Below, one piece after another: positions 26,146 to 34,238 of a stretch of DNA of 64,000 bases. Location: assembly GCA_902363255.1 (NCBI GenBank), contig CABIZO010000003.1, forward strand, positions 434,001-498,000, written 5' to 3'. A model generated the notes under the pieces. That model worked only from the letters and a program-made list of their open reading frames with translations. It had not been told where the DNA came from and did no database searches. The position numbers and the translations under genes were made by a program. This stretch comes from Peptostreptococcaceae bacterium. GTDB lineage: Bacteria > Bacillota > Clostridia > Peptostreptococcales > Peptostreptococcaceae. Position 1 is the first letter of the stretch. Each line of letters begins with the position of its first letter.

Positions 26146-27309
26146 ATGAGAAAAATTTATTGTGATAATGGTGCTACATCTTATCCAAAAGCACCACAGG
26201 TTGGAGAATCCATGATTAATTATATAAACAATATTGGCTGTAATGTTAATCGTGGTGCTTATTCATCTTCTTATGAAGCGGAAAATGTAATCTATGAAAC
26301 TAGAGAATTATTATGTGAGCTATTTAATTTTGATAAACCTGAAAATGTGATATTTACTTCTAATATTACAACTAGTTTAAACATTGTACTAAAAGGTCTT
26401 CTATCAGAAGGTGATCATGTTATAGTATCTTCTATGGAACATAATGCAGTTATGAGACCTTTAAACTCTTTAAGTAAAAAAGGTATTACAATCACTAAAG
26501 TACCTTGTAATAGCTTAGGTGAAATAGATATAAAAAATATTGAATCATCCATAAAAGAAAATACAAAAGCTGTAATTATGACTCATGGTTCTAACGTTTG
26601 TGGTACATTACTTCCAATAAATGAGATTGGTCAAATTTGTAAAAATAATAATATAATTTTTATAGTTGATAGTGCTCAGACTGCTGGAGTAATAGATATA
26701 AGTATGAAAAAAAACAATATTGATATACTATGTTTCACTGGTCACAAAGGACTTCTTGGTCCACAAGGCATAGGTGGTTTTTTGATTAGAGATTATATTG
26801 TTCCATTAGTTGACCCTCTTATTGAAGGTGGTACTGGAAGTTTGTCTGAACAGGAAGTTCAACCTACATATATGCCAGATAAATATGAAAGTGGTACTGC
26901 TAATCTGCCTGCTATCTATGGTCTTAATTCTTCATTAAAATACTTAATAGAAGTAGGAATTGAAAATATATATTCAAAAGAAATGGAATTAACTAAAAAA
27001 TTTATAGATGGTATTTTAAGTATAGATGAAAGTTTGTTAGTAGGAAAAAAAGATGTTGAAAATAGAACTGGTGTAGTTAGTTTAGATTTTAAAAATTTAG
27101 ATAATGGACTAGTGTGCCATCAGCTGGATAAAACTTATAATATTCAAACAAGAAGCGGTCTTCATTGTGCTCCTTCTGCTCATAAATCCTTAGGGACTTT
27201 TCCAGATGGAACTGTAAGGTTTAGTTTTGGTCATTTTAATTCAGAGGAAGATGTTGACTATGTACTAAATTCATTGGTAGATATAATTTCTAGTAAATCT
27301 TCTATTTAA
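26146..27309 (+). CDS. Cysteine desulfurase-like aminotransferase class V protein
   Basis: A 387-residue PLP enzyme of the SufS/CsdB-like group. PLP Lys is K201 in CFTGHKGLLGPQG; the catalytic Cys is C341 in RSGLHCAPSAHKS, and MTHGSN and DSAQTAG contact PLP. The sequence best fits the subfamily found next to YedE/YedF and linked to selenium-dependent hydroxylases, where it would mobilise S0 or Se0. It is divergent from yedE. Ribosome binding site AATAGGAGGCTACTA. Confidence 0.88.
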   Translation: MRKIYCDNGATSYPKAPQVGESMINYINNIGCNVNRGAYSSSYEAENVIYETRELLCELFNFDKPENVIFTSNITTSLNIVLKGLLSEGDHVIVSSMEHNAVMRPLNSLSKKGITITKVPCNSLGEIDIKNIESSIKENTKAVIMTHGSNVCGTLLPINEIGQICKNNNIIFIVDSAQTAGVIDISMKKNNIDILCFTGHKGLLGPQGIGGFLIRDYIVPLVDPLIEGGTGSLSEQEVQPTYMPDKYESGTANLPAIYGLNSSLKYLIEVGIENIYSKEMELTKKFIDGILSIDESLLVGKKDVENRTGVVSLDFKNLDNGLVCHQLDKTYNIQTRSGLHCAPSAHKSLGTFPDGTVRFSFGHFNSEEDVDYVLNSLVDIISSKSSI

Positions 27310-27334
27310 ATAAAATATTCCATTGATATCATTT

Positions 27335-27542
27335 GGTACACCAGGTACACCAAGTTTCACAACACTATTAAATATATAGTATATTTTACTTAAAATGAAT
27401 ATCTGGTAGTTTTTATAATTTGTGGTGTACTTGGTGTACCTAGCATGTTCAAACATAGATTATAGCTTGATTACAGCATGGTACACCAAAATAAATTTTG
27501 ATGTACTTTTAGTGTACCTGTACTCTACTTTTTTGGTACACT
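27335..27542. repeat. Iteron-like GGTACACC repeats, candidate replication origin
   Basis: At least seven copies of GGTACACC or close variants, in both orientations, lie in 208 bases: 27335, 27344, 27424, 27433, 27480, 27511 and 27535. GATGTAC/GTACATC variants follow near 27501 and 27563. The block is 3' of the VapE/primase gene, like the iteron origins of phage-inducible islands. It occupies the whole intergenic stretch after the cysteine desulfurase. Confidence 0.55.
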
Positions 27543-27562
27543 ATCCAGCAAAAAAATAAAAA

Positions 27563-27580
27563 GTACATCAAATGATGTAC
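27563..27580 (-). terminator. Hairpin terminator of the VapE-like gene
   Basis: GTACATCA-AA-TGATGTAC; on the minus strand followed by TTTTTATTTTTTTG, immediately after the stop codon. Confidence 0.75.
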
Positions 27581-27581
27581 C

Positions 27582-29189
27582 TTATAGCATTTCCTGAAAC
27601 TCAGTTTTATATGGTGGTGTAATATATCCACGCTTATTATCTTTCTTTTTATATATGCCTCCGTAATTTTCCAAAGTTGCTCTAAGTCCCTTAGTTGATT
27701 TAAGATATAACTTTTTTGCAATATCTGTTGAAGACTTCCATGTCCACTGTTCCTTATCTTTGGACCAATCGAATTCTGTGCAAATGGATATATCTACATA
27801 TCCTAACACTTTGAAAACCTCATTACTACAACTTAGCATATTCATTTCATTCTGATTTAGGTAAATAGTCTCCGTTTCTAATTCTTTCATCTGCATAACC
27901 TCACCCCAAAGCTTATATATGTCAATTTTATCAATAAGTTCAAAGTTTATTTTCTTAACAGGTATGACCCAATATCTTCTATTACCTGTTTCATCTTTTA
28001 AAAATTCCTCATTGTTTACAGTTGCATAAAATGATGTTTTGCGAGGGTATTTTATTGGTGCTAATCCATAAGGTCTTCTAAATTCATCACTTTGTTCTGT
28101 GATAAATGCCTTTAGCTTTGATAAATCTCTTTTAAAAGTTGAGTCCAATTCTCCCAACTCACATACCCAGTATTTTATACATTGATAAATTTTATCTTTA
28201 TCACTCGGATCTAACTCTAGACCTGTCTTCACATACATGGGTATTAATTTTCTAATCAATCTTGTTTTTCCTATTCCTTGTTTTCCTTGCAGTGTCAACA
28301 CACCTTCTGTATTTCCATCACCTTCATTAAATGCAATACACGCTGTATTTAATAACCACTTTCTTATTAGGATTTTTTTCAATTCCTGATTAAAATAAGG
28401 CTCTGTCTCAATGGCATCACATAGCATTTGAATATGTATGTCTTCTTTTTCATAAACTTCATAACAATAATTTAGAAAGTTTGTCACTGGATTTATTCGA
28501 TTGTTGTAAGCTATACGATGTACAAATGATTGTATGGTGCTTAGATTTAGTTTGAAACCATATTTGTTACAAAGGGAGTGTATGTCCACTAAATGACTTT
28601 CAAGATTATCTCCATCAAGCCCACTAACTTCAATATCTTTTGATATTTCATTATAGCTTACAACTATCTTATTTTCATCTAATATTGCAGCCATGTTCTC
28701 CCATATTTTTTGTGGTTTATCTTTAGAGTCTACAAAAGGAAAATTCATATAGTAACGTCTTTTAGCTTCTTTATCCTTTTGAAATTCATATCTAAGAGCT
28801 CCATCCAAATCTTTTTCTCTTATAGCCTGTCTCACTTTTTCTTCATAAAATATGTTTATGTTATTTGTGTTTACTGAATTTAATTTTATTTTATTAGGTT
28901 TTGGTAGTTTTAGTGGTTTCTTTAGTATACTATAGGCTTTTGTCAAAGCTGGTGTAAATTCTATGTTTTCCACTCTCTTTACAAAATCTACTATATCTCC
29001 ACCTACACCACAGCCAAAACACTTGTAAAAAGCGCCTTCTCCTTTGTCTGCTATTTTAAAACTAGGTGTATTTTCACTATGAAAAGGACAGTTCATACTT
29101 TTATTTTCCAATTCATTTGGATAGTAGTGATTTATTACTGTTTCTAAGTCTTCAATACTTCTTATATCATCAACAAATTTCTTATACAT
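27582..29189 (-). CDS. CHC2 zinc finger / VapE-family helicase replication protein of a mobile element
   Basis: A 535-residue protein. A CHC2 primase-type zinc ribbon is at the N-terminus (C34, H37, C57, C60). A VapE/superfamily-3-like ATPase core follows with Walker A GKQGIGKT at 302-309, the acidic CELGELDS segment, the KAFITEQSDEFRRPYG segment and the sensor ATVNNEEFLKDETGNRRYW. I see no clear Toprim motif in between, so primase activity is uncertain. Such proteins start replication of satellite phages and chromosomal islands. No integrase, capsid or excisionase gene accompanies it, so it appears to be a leftover or a minimal element. Iteron-like repeats lie just downstream. Confidence 0.82.
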   Translation of the reverse strand: MYKKFVDDIRSIEDLETVINHYYPNELENKSMNCPFHSENTPSFKIADKGEGAFYKCFGCGVGGDIVDFVKRVENIEFTPALTKAYSILKKPLKLPKPNKIKLNSVNTNNINIFYEEKVRQAIREKDLDGALRYEFQKDKEAKRRYYMNFPFVDSKDKPQKIWENMAAILDENKIVVSYNEISKDIEVSGLDGDNLESHLVDIHSLCNKYGFKLNLSTIQSFVHRIAYNNRINPVTNFLNYCYEVYEKEDIHIQMLCDAIETEPYFNQELKKILIRKWLLNTACIAFNEGDGNTEGVLTLQGKQGIGKTRLIRKLIPMYVKTGLELDPSDKDKIYQCIKYWVCELGELDSTFKRDLSKLKAFITEQSDEFRRPYGLAPIKYPRKTSFYATVNNEEFLKDETGNRRYWVIPVKKINFELIDKIDIYKLWGEVMQMKELETETIYLNQNEMNMLSCSNEVFKVLGYVDISICTEFDWSKDKEQWTWKSSTDIAKKLYLKSTKGLRATLENYGGIYKKKDNKRGYITPPYKTEFQEML

Positions 29190-29469
29190 TTGTGCCCCCC
29201 TTTGTTATATTTAAATAGTACACAAGAAGTGGAAAACTTCTTATAAAAGTATTTTATGAAGTTTGTATATATTGTTAGAGATTTAGTTTTTGTGTTTAAA
29301 ATATGTTCCAGGTAAAAAGTTTAACTCTTAATTTTGCAAAATCAAAAGTATTAATTAAATGAAAGATTAACAGTATTTGTTGCAGTTTCTAGGGATACAT
29401 ACTACAACGGTAAGTCTTCAAATTAGTATGTAAATGATTATTTGTTATAGATATACTTTAATATATGAT

Positions 29470-29505
29470 AAAAAGCACATTGACCTATTTATCAATGTGC
29501 TTTTT
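29470..29505. terminator. Terminator downstream of the VOC gene
   Basis: Perfect stem AAAAAGCACATTGA / TCAATGTGCTTTTT with an 8-base loop. The other bases of 29190-29567 are AT-rich and show no gene. A related hairpin lies at 34494. Confidence 0.85.
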
Positions 29506-29567
29506 CTAGGTTTAGGAATTGTAGATAAATCTCACTGAGTCTCTCTACAATTCACTCTATAATTTTT

Positions 29568-29948
29568 TTAATATTTATCTTCTCTAACTAAGTACTCATT
29601 CTTATCTTGGTCTTCAAATTTAAACATCTTACCATATGGCATTATCATCAGTTCTCCTACAACAACACCATTTGATTTGATTTTTGTATAAGTACTTTCT
29701 ATATCGTCAGTACTTAATATTATATTTGGATGAGATACATTTGCATCTGGATTTTGAGCCAACATTAATTGTTTTTCATATAATACAAAAGAAGTAAACT
29801 CTTCTTTAAGCCCCACTTCTAACCATTTCATATTAGGCCCCATTGGTTGCTCTAATTTAACAATAAAATTCATTTTTTTAGTCCAAAATTCTTTAGCTTC
29901 CTCTTGATTATTAACATATATTGTTATTTTTCCTATTTTATTTATCAT
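29568..29948 (-). CDS. VOC-family (glyoxalase/bleomycin-resistance-like) protein
   Basis: A 126-residue protein with the paired beta-alpha-beta-beta-beta VOC fold: an N-terminal IGKITIYVNNQEEAKEFWTKKMNF, then LEVGL, HPNIILSTDDIESTYTKIKSNG and MPYGKMFKFEDQDKNEYLVRE. Conserved Glu and His positions could bind a metal, but the substrate is unknown. It lies 86 bases downstream of the AraC regulator on the same strand. Ribosome binding site TAGGAGGCAAACT. Confidence 0.83.
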   Translation of the reverse strand: MINKIGKITIYVNNQEEAKEFWTKKMNFIVKLEQPMGPNMKWLEVGLKEEFTSFVLYEKQLMLAQNPDANVSHPNIILSTDDIESTYTKIKSNGVVVGELMIMPYGKMFKFEDQDKNEYLVREDKY

Positions 29949-30034
29949 AGTTTGCCTCCTAAAATCTTATATTCTAATTATATTATCTATTCTAGTTATA
30001 GTATTGTAAAAAAACGACATTTTTATATAATATT

Positions 30035-30790
30035 CTAGTATATGTTATAAGTATCAATAAACTCTTTTGGAGTTATATTATAATATTTTTTAAAATCTTT
30101 GCTAAAATGTGAATAATCATAATATCCTAAATCTGTCATTACTTGTAAATAGTCTTTAGTAAACAACATTTTCACTCTTGCTTTATCAAATCTTACTATT
30201 TTATGTAATTGCTTCGGCGTAAATCCTGTCATTTTCTTAACTTTTCTTTCAAATTGTCTTAAAGATAAATTAGATTCAACGCATAAATCTTGTAATGATA
30301 CATGATCTTGATTATATATTTTATATAAACTTTTAGAAAAATCATCTTCTTTTATTTGTTTTTTACAGTATTCATTTAAATATTCTATAATAATATTGTT
30401 ATCATCAGAATTTAATATATTTTTATCAATATCTTTTAATTGAATTTTCTCTATCTTATTGATTATATTATTTAAGTTTATATTAAATAATACATTAGCT
30501 CCATGATTATAACATCTGATTCCAATTACTTTTACTTTACCTTCATTTTTCAAAATAAACCTATTATCATAAGCACCAATTACAATTTCATTAGATAATA
30601 TTTCTTCATTTTCTCCATCTAAATACTTAAAGTTATTTCCTATGGTATAAAGTATTTCTGTTAAACCTGTTGGCCAAAGATATTCAAGACCTGTAGAGTT
30701 TCTGTAGTAACTATAATCTTTTTCCATTATCCAAAAACATTTTATAAACACTTTAAGCTCATCATAAGGTTTATATTCTTTGTAATACAT
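30035..30790 (-). CDS. AraC-family transcriptional regulator
   Basis: A 251-residue regulator. The N-terminal ~150 residues form a ligand-sensing domain found in AraC proteins with a YxEYxPxxxLxxFIKCFW start. The C-terminal AraC helix-turn-helix pair is clear: SLQDLCVESNLSLRQFERKVKKMTG with TPKQLHKIVRF, and MTDLGYYDYSHFSKDFKKYYNITPKEF. It probably controls itself and the downstream VOC gene. Ribosome binding site AAGGAGAAAAATA. Confidence 0.87.
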   Translation of the reverse strand: MYYKEYKPYDELKVFIKCFWIMEKDYSYYRNSTGLEYLWPTGLTEILYTIGNNFKYLDGENEEILSNEIVIGAYDNRFILKNEGKVKVIGIRCYNHGANVLFNINLNNIINKIEKIQLKDIDKNILNSDDNNIIIEYLNEYCKKQIKEDDFSKSLYKIYNQDHVSLQDLCVESNLSLRQFERKVKKMTGFTPKQLHKIVRFDKARVKMLFTKDYLQVMTDLGYYDYSHFSKDFKKYYNITPKEFIDTYNIY

Positions 30791-30895
30791 TATTTTTCTC
30801 CTTAGTTCTTAATTCATCAAAATATCTTTATTTTTGTTAATATGACTATCTTGTTTAAGTTTTATTAAAACTAATATAATATAATTCATAACAAA

Positions 30896-30927
30896 AAAAC
30901 ATATTAATTTTCACATCAATATGTTTT
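30896..30927 (-). terminator. Orphan terminator-like hairpin
   Basis: AAAACATATT / AATATGTTTT, followed on the minus strand by TTTG. It lies upstream of the AraC gene with no evident gene to terminate. The surrounding 600-base gap (30791-31390) otherwise holds two short ATGTTTAC-starting ORFs and the leader described next. Confidence 0.5.
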
Positions 30928-31241
30928 CCTTATTACAAAGTCATATTTATCTTGACTCTGTAAAAGAATGTTTACTAAATTTTCGAAGATAAAAATATTA
31001 CTAGCTGTAGAAAATCATTATGCGCTTATTATTAGATGAAATTATTGATAGTTGAGTTTCCAGGCTTAAAATGGTATTCTATATAATAAAAATAGATGTT
31101 TACTAAGTAACCTATAATAGGAAGTTTAAAATAAAAACTGTTACAATTATACTAAATCCAAATGGAAATATTAAAAAGTATATGTTTTTAAATATAATTA
31201 AAATTCTATGTATGAATTTTAATGTTTAAGAGGTGATATAT

Positions 31242-31301
31242 ATGTTTACAAAATTGAAAACTAAAAGTACATTTCTTAGTGCTTATACCCATGCAGAATA
31301 G
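31242..31301 (+). CDS. 19-codon leader ORF before the CD3324-family gene
   Basis: ATG preceded by the good ribosome binding site AAGAGGTGATATAT. The peptide MFTKLKTKSTFLSAYTHAE ends in a TAG that lies inside the first arm of a large hairpin. A similar start (MFTKFSKIK) occurs about 270 bases upstream without a good site. The peptide resembles no protein I know. Position suggests a leader peptide or a relic of a longer gene. Confidence 0.4.
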   Translation: MFTKLKTKSTFLSAYTHAE

Positions 31302-31380
31302 TAGTAATGCAACAAACTGTATGGGATAATAAGTTGCATTAGCTGCTAATTCTGCACTTTATTTAATTATCTAAATAAAG
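31293..31380 (+). promoter_or_regulatory. Tandem hairpins in the leader of the CD3324-family gene
   Basis: Hairpin 1 pairs 31293-31313 with 31333-31355 (GCAGAAT...TAATGCAAC against GTTGCATTA...ATTCTGC, about 20 pairs with two single-base bulges). Hairpin 2 pairs CTTTATTTA (31357-31365) with TAAATAAAG (31372-31380). The right arm of hairpin 2 runs into the ribosome binding site AAAGGAG. No long T-run follows hairpin 1, so control of translation is more likely than termination. Confidence 0.6.
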
Positions 31381-31390
31381 GAGTAGAGTA

Positions 31391-31648
31391 ATGAAATATA
31401 TTAATGCAGCAGATGTACTTCCAAAAGATTTATTGAATGAAATTTTAAATTATGTAGATGGAGAACTGCTATATATTCCTACATCTAAGAAAAAGAAGAA
31501 GTGGGGAACAAATACTGGTTCAAGAGAATATTATGACAAACGTAATAAAGAAATAATCAATCAATATAAAAATGGAATGTCAATAAATGATCTTGCAAAG
31601 AAGCATAGTCTATCATATGATTCTGTGAGAAAAATAGTAAATAAATAA
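31391..31648 (+). CDS. CD3324-family protein, small helix-turn-helix regulator
   Basis: An 85-residue protein of the family named after C. difficile CD3324. It begins MKYINAADVLPKDLLNEILNY, has a basic middle (KKKKKWG...GSREYYDKRNKEI) and ends in a helix-turn-helix (YKNGMSINDLAKKHSLSYDSVRKIV) like the Mor/Tn3-resolvase-type helix pair. Probably DNA-binding. It is monocistronic, behind a structured leader, and followed by a terminator. The target is unknown. Confidence 0.8.
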   Translation: MKYINAADVLPKDLLNEILNYVDGELLYIPTSKKKKKWGTNTGSREYYDKRNKEIINQYKNGMSINDLAKKHSLSYDSVRKIVNK

Positions 31649-31651
31649 ATT

Positions 31652-31687
31652 AAAAGAGATTTTACCATAGGTAATATCTCTTTTTTT
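31652..31687 (+). terminator. Terminator of the CD3324-family gene
   Basis: AAAGAGAT-TTACC / GGTAATATCTCTTT followed by TTTTA. Confidence 0.85.
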
Positions 31688-31895
31688 ATAGGAAAGAATA
31701 ATTATATTTATTTTTTAGTCTGTTATAACAGTACTTTTAACTATACAATAAAAATGTATCTACCGCTAGTTGGCTAGTTATTGAAAATAATAAACAATAT
31801 ACTATTTAAATTTTGTATATAAATGTTTTCTTTATACACTTGTGTTGTGATAGATGGAAGATAGAAAATTAATAATAAATTTTAGGAGGATTGAA

Positions 31896-32462
31896 ATGAA
31901 AATAAAAATGGAATTAGAAACAAAACGTCTTAAATTAAGGCCATGGAGAATTGAAGATGCACCTGCCCTATATAAATATGCAAGCGATCCAAAGGTTGGA
32001 CCAATTGCTGGTTGGCCAGTTCATACTGATATTGAGTTCAGCAAACAGGTTATTAAAGATGTATTTTCAACAGATGGAATTTACGCAATAGTTCCAAAAG
32101 GACAAGAAGAACCTATAGGTTGTATTGGTTTATTAATAGGAGAAGCCAGTGATTTTGGTATTGGACCAAAGGAAGGAGAAATCGCCTATTGGATAGGTGT
32201 TCCTTATTGGGGTCAAGGTCTTGTACCAGAAGCCATGAGAGAATTAATGCGCTATGCTTTTAATGACTTAGGACTTAAGTCACTTTGGTGCGGATATTTT
32301 GAAGGGAACGAAAAATCAGTTCGTGCTCAAGAAAAATGTGGATTTAAATATCATAGCACTAACGTAGATAAACCTTGGCCATTAATGGGCGATATACGTA
32401 CAGAAATTATTACGTGTATCAACAAAGATGAGTGGTTAAATCAAGTGTCTTATGGTGAATAA
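31896..32462 (+). CDS. GNAT-family N-acetyltransferase (RimJ/RimL-like)
   Basis: A 188-residue acetyltransferase. ETKRLKLRPWRIEDAPALY opens the fold; EIAYWIGVPYWGQGLVPEAMRELMRYAF carries the acetyl-CoA-binding motif A (Gln/Arg-x-x-Gly-like WGQGLVPEA), and GNEKSVRAQEKCGFKY is motif B. The start is the ATG after TTAGGAGGATTGAA; a 14-codon longer frame has no such site. Third positions look richer in G and C than in neighbouring genes, which hints at transfer. Substrate unknown (ribosomal protein, antibiotic or small amine). Confidence 0.87.
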   Translation: MKIKMELETKRLKLRPWRIEDAPALYKYASDPKVGPIAGWPVHTDIEFSKQVIKDVFSTDGIYAIVPKGQEEPIGCIGLLIGEASDFGIGPKEGEIAYWIGVPYWGQGLVPEAMRELMRYAFNDLGLKSLWCGYFEGNEKSVRAQEKCGFKYHSTNVDKPWPLMGDIRTEIITCINKDEWLNQVSYGE

Positions 32463-32465
32463 TTG

Positions 32466-32572
32466 TACTGTACCCCAATTGTTGGACCAAAAATCCAACG
32501 ATTGGGGTGTTTTGCATGAAAAAATATGATTATAATTTTAAGCAACGAGTCATAAAATTTAACTATTTTTAA
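32466..32572 (+). mobile_element. Left-end relic of an IS3-family (IS150-like) insertion sequence
   Basis: TGTACTGTACCCCAATTG opens an inverted-repeat end, and ACCCCAATTGTTGG / CCAACGATTGGGGT forms a hairpin immediately before an ATG. The frame then reads MKKYDYNFKQRVIKF, like the start of IS3-family OrfA (helix-turn-helix transposase), and stops after 18 residues. The rest of the IS is missing. The hairpin may now act as the terminator of the GNAT gene, as TTTT follows. Confidence 0.65.
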
Positions 32573-32595
32573 TTATTTTGTAGCTTATATGAGTT

Positions 32596-32745
32596 TCAAT
32601 CCTTTAGAAATATTAAATTTTCATCTATCTCAATATTATATAAAGATTTGAATTTATCTTTATGCAACATTGCCCAATCAAACATATACTCCATAACAGT
32701 CTCTAAGCTTTTCCCTAACTCTGTTAAAATTAACCACCCTGCTTT
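32596..32745 (-). pseudogene. Relic of an HxlR-family regulator, C-terminal end
   Basis: The minus strand reads ILTELGKSLETVMEYMFDWA, then about 25 further codons to a TGA. The LTELGKSL...V...M..WA pattern is the end of the HxlR winged-helix domain. The N-terminal DNA-binding part is missing, replaced by sequence repeated at 34.2 kb, and the IS3 relic abuts the 3' side. Not functional. Confidence 0.5.
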
Positions 32746-32828
32746 TAAAAATATGCAAAATAAATTAATTACTAATTTACGTAATAAAGTTGGACAACCT
32801 GAAATATTTATAGGATAGGTTTTATTTC
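32727..32828. repeat. Copy A of a duplicated ~100-bp segment
   Basis: About 88 percent identical by eye to 34239-34341. On the plus strand it reads KNMQNKLITNLRNKVGQPEI to a stop, resembling the end of a gene I do not recognise; copy B has an internal stop. The rest of the 560-base gap 32463-33022 holds the IS and HxlR relics and a terminator. Confidence 0.6.
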
Positions 32829-32842
32829 TTTACACTAAAAAA

Positions 32843-32874
32843 ATCCTCGACAACACTTATATATTGCCGAGGAT
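32843..32874 (-). terminator. Terminator of the coat-protein pair
   Basis: ATCCTCG / CGAGGAT with an 18-base loop; on the minus strand followed by TTTTTTTAG. Same stem as the hairpin at 34129. Confidence 0.75.
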
Positions 32875-33022
32875 ATCATGTTTTTACTATAAATAATTAT
32901 GGAATAAGTTTCTATTTATGTCAATTTTATTGTATTTTACTTTTAATATATTAATTGCTTCATTTATGAAGTTCTTTTGGTGCTAACTCCATATTTTTTC
33001 CTTATTGATGCCTATTTAAAAT

Positions 33023-33325
33023 CTAATTGTTTTTATTTAAAGAAGATTGTGCTTCAATATAAGATTGCTCTAATTGTTTAGTTGGTTCACAATAAGGTTT
33101 AATCCATTTTTTATTAATAGCAAGCTCTGTTAAAGCTGTATGACCCTCAACCATTTGTATTAATGAAGCTGAATATATAGCTCTTAACTCTGGAGTGCTA
33201 CTTGTTAAAGCTGAATTAAGATACAGTTCTGCTGCCTCTTTTGCAGAAGAAAGCATGCTTATTGCTATAATTTCATCATTTACATCAACATTATTCTTAA
33301 TTAAATTTCCAATTACATTTCTCAT
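33023..33325 (-). CDS. CotF-like spore coat protein
   Basis: A 100-residue, mostly helical protein resembling the CotF-like coat proteins of C. difficile. Helices such as NDEIIAISMLSSAKEAAELY and LIQMVEGHTALTELAINK, then KKWIKPYCEPTKQLEQSY, match the ferritin-like helical-bundle pattern. It is second in a pair with a related coat gene and follows a broken manganese-catalase coat gene, the order seen in clostridial coat operons. Ribosome binding site AAGGAGAAATAAATATT. Expected in the spore coat, expressed late in the mother cell; the promoter was not resolved. Confidence 0.7.
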   Translation of the reverse strand: MRNVIGNLIKNNVDVNDEIIAISMLSSAKEAAELYLNSALTSSTPELRAIYSASLIQMVEGHTALTELAINKKWIKPYCEPTKQLEQSYIEAQSSLNKNN

Positions 33326-33330
33326 AATAT

Positions 33331-33546
33331 TTATTTCTCCTTATCTACTAATATATCATTTTCACTAATAAATTGTTGCATACCTTTAATTCTTCCCTCT
33401 GCTGCTAAAATACTAGACTGTGATTGTCTTTTTAAATCTTCATCTGTGATAATAGCATCTATAGCTCTTTGCATAATTAATGCATCAGACTCCATCTTTA
33501 AAACTGCTGCTAATGATAAATTTTCAATTTCTGAAAGTGTTCTCAT
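33331..33546 (-). CDS. Small spore coat-associated protein (CotF-operon partner)
   Basis: A 71-residue helical protein, MRTLSEIENLSLAAVLKMES, followed by DALIMQRAIDAIITDEDLKR. It resembles the small partner encoded before CotF-like proteins in clostridia. The start follows GGAGGTAAAACAC; a nine-codon longer frame is disfavoured. It ends five bases before the next coat gene, so the two are co-transcribed. Confidence 0.65.
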   Translation of the reverse strand: MRTLSEIENLSLAAVLKMESDALIMQRAIDAIITDEDLKRQSQSSILAAEGRIKGMQQFISENDILVDKEK

Positions 33547-33583
33547 GTGTTTTACCTCCATATATAAATTCAATTTTAAATTA

Positions 33584-33877
33584 TCAAATATTTATTAAAT
33601 AAATATTTGATTTATTTTCTGTAATTCCAAAATCCTTATTTGACCCACTCTTTTGGACCTTATTTAAATCCTCTCTAAATAATGCATTATGAGCCTCTTC
33701 TCTATTTAATAAGAAATCTATTGTAACTCTTACTTCATTATTTTCTATTTGACAATATAAGCGTTCATATACTACTTTTGCTCTTTGTTCTGATGCGATA
33801 TTGGATAGTAAATCTACAACTAGATCACCTGTAATAGGTATGTAATCTTCTGTCCATATTGCATATGTGTTTGTATC
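33584..33877 (-). pseudogene. Fragment of a manganese-catalase spore coat protein (CotJC/CotD-like)
   Basis: An open stretch of ~97 codons reads TEDYIPITGDLVVDLLSNIA, then SEQRAKVVYERLYCQIE and LLNREEAHNALFREDLNKVQ. It matches the C-terminal half of clostridial Mn-catalase-type coat proteins, with the EEAHNALFRE metal-site helix. A stop precedes it in frame, and no N-terminal metal-binding half is present. The upstream sequence (GGAGGTG near 33973, then short broken frames) looks like the decayed start. The intact coat pair follows it 3'. The gap 33547-34577 also holds two terminators and copy B of a repeat. Confidence 0.72.
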
Positions 33878-34128
33878 TCTTCACTTATTGCTGTTTAATT
33901 AATTACATCGTATCCATTTAACAAGTATATAGTTTGTGAAACCATTTCTTTTTATTTTCAATAAATTTAACACCTCCTATTTTCTTCATCAAACTTATAA
34001 TTTCCTACTAAAAATCATTTATTCAATATTAAAGCAAAAAATAATTACCTATTAAATTTCAGGTAATTATTTAATATATAATAAATATGAAAGCATTATT
34101 GATATTCGTATAAGTATTCTAAAATAAT

Positions 34129-34164
34129 AATCCTCGACAACACAATTTTGTATTCTCGAGGATT
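34129..34164 (-). terminator. Second copy of the TCCTCGA-stem terminator
   Basis: AATCCTCGA / TCGAGGATT; on the minus strand followed by ATTATTTTAG. It shares stem and loop sequence (CAACAC) with the hairpin at 32843. Confidence 0.65.
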
Positions 34165-34238
34165 TCATGTTGGAGACGAATTGCAGGAATAATAACAATG
34201 TCGTAGCTGTGTTAGAAGATGACCTCTAAAAGCTAAAG

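Noticed and set aside
27271..27456. 61-codon minus-strand ORF upstream of the iterons
   Set aside because: Overlaps the cysteine desulfurase end and the iteron repeats; no ribosome binding site or recognisable protein.
34167..34229. 20-codon ORF (begins MLETNCRNNNN)
   Set aside because: No ribosome binding site; probably part of the decayed repeat region.
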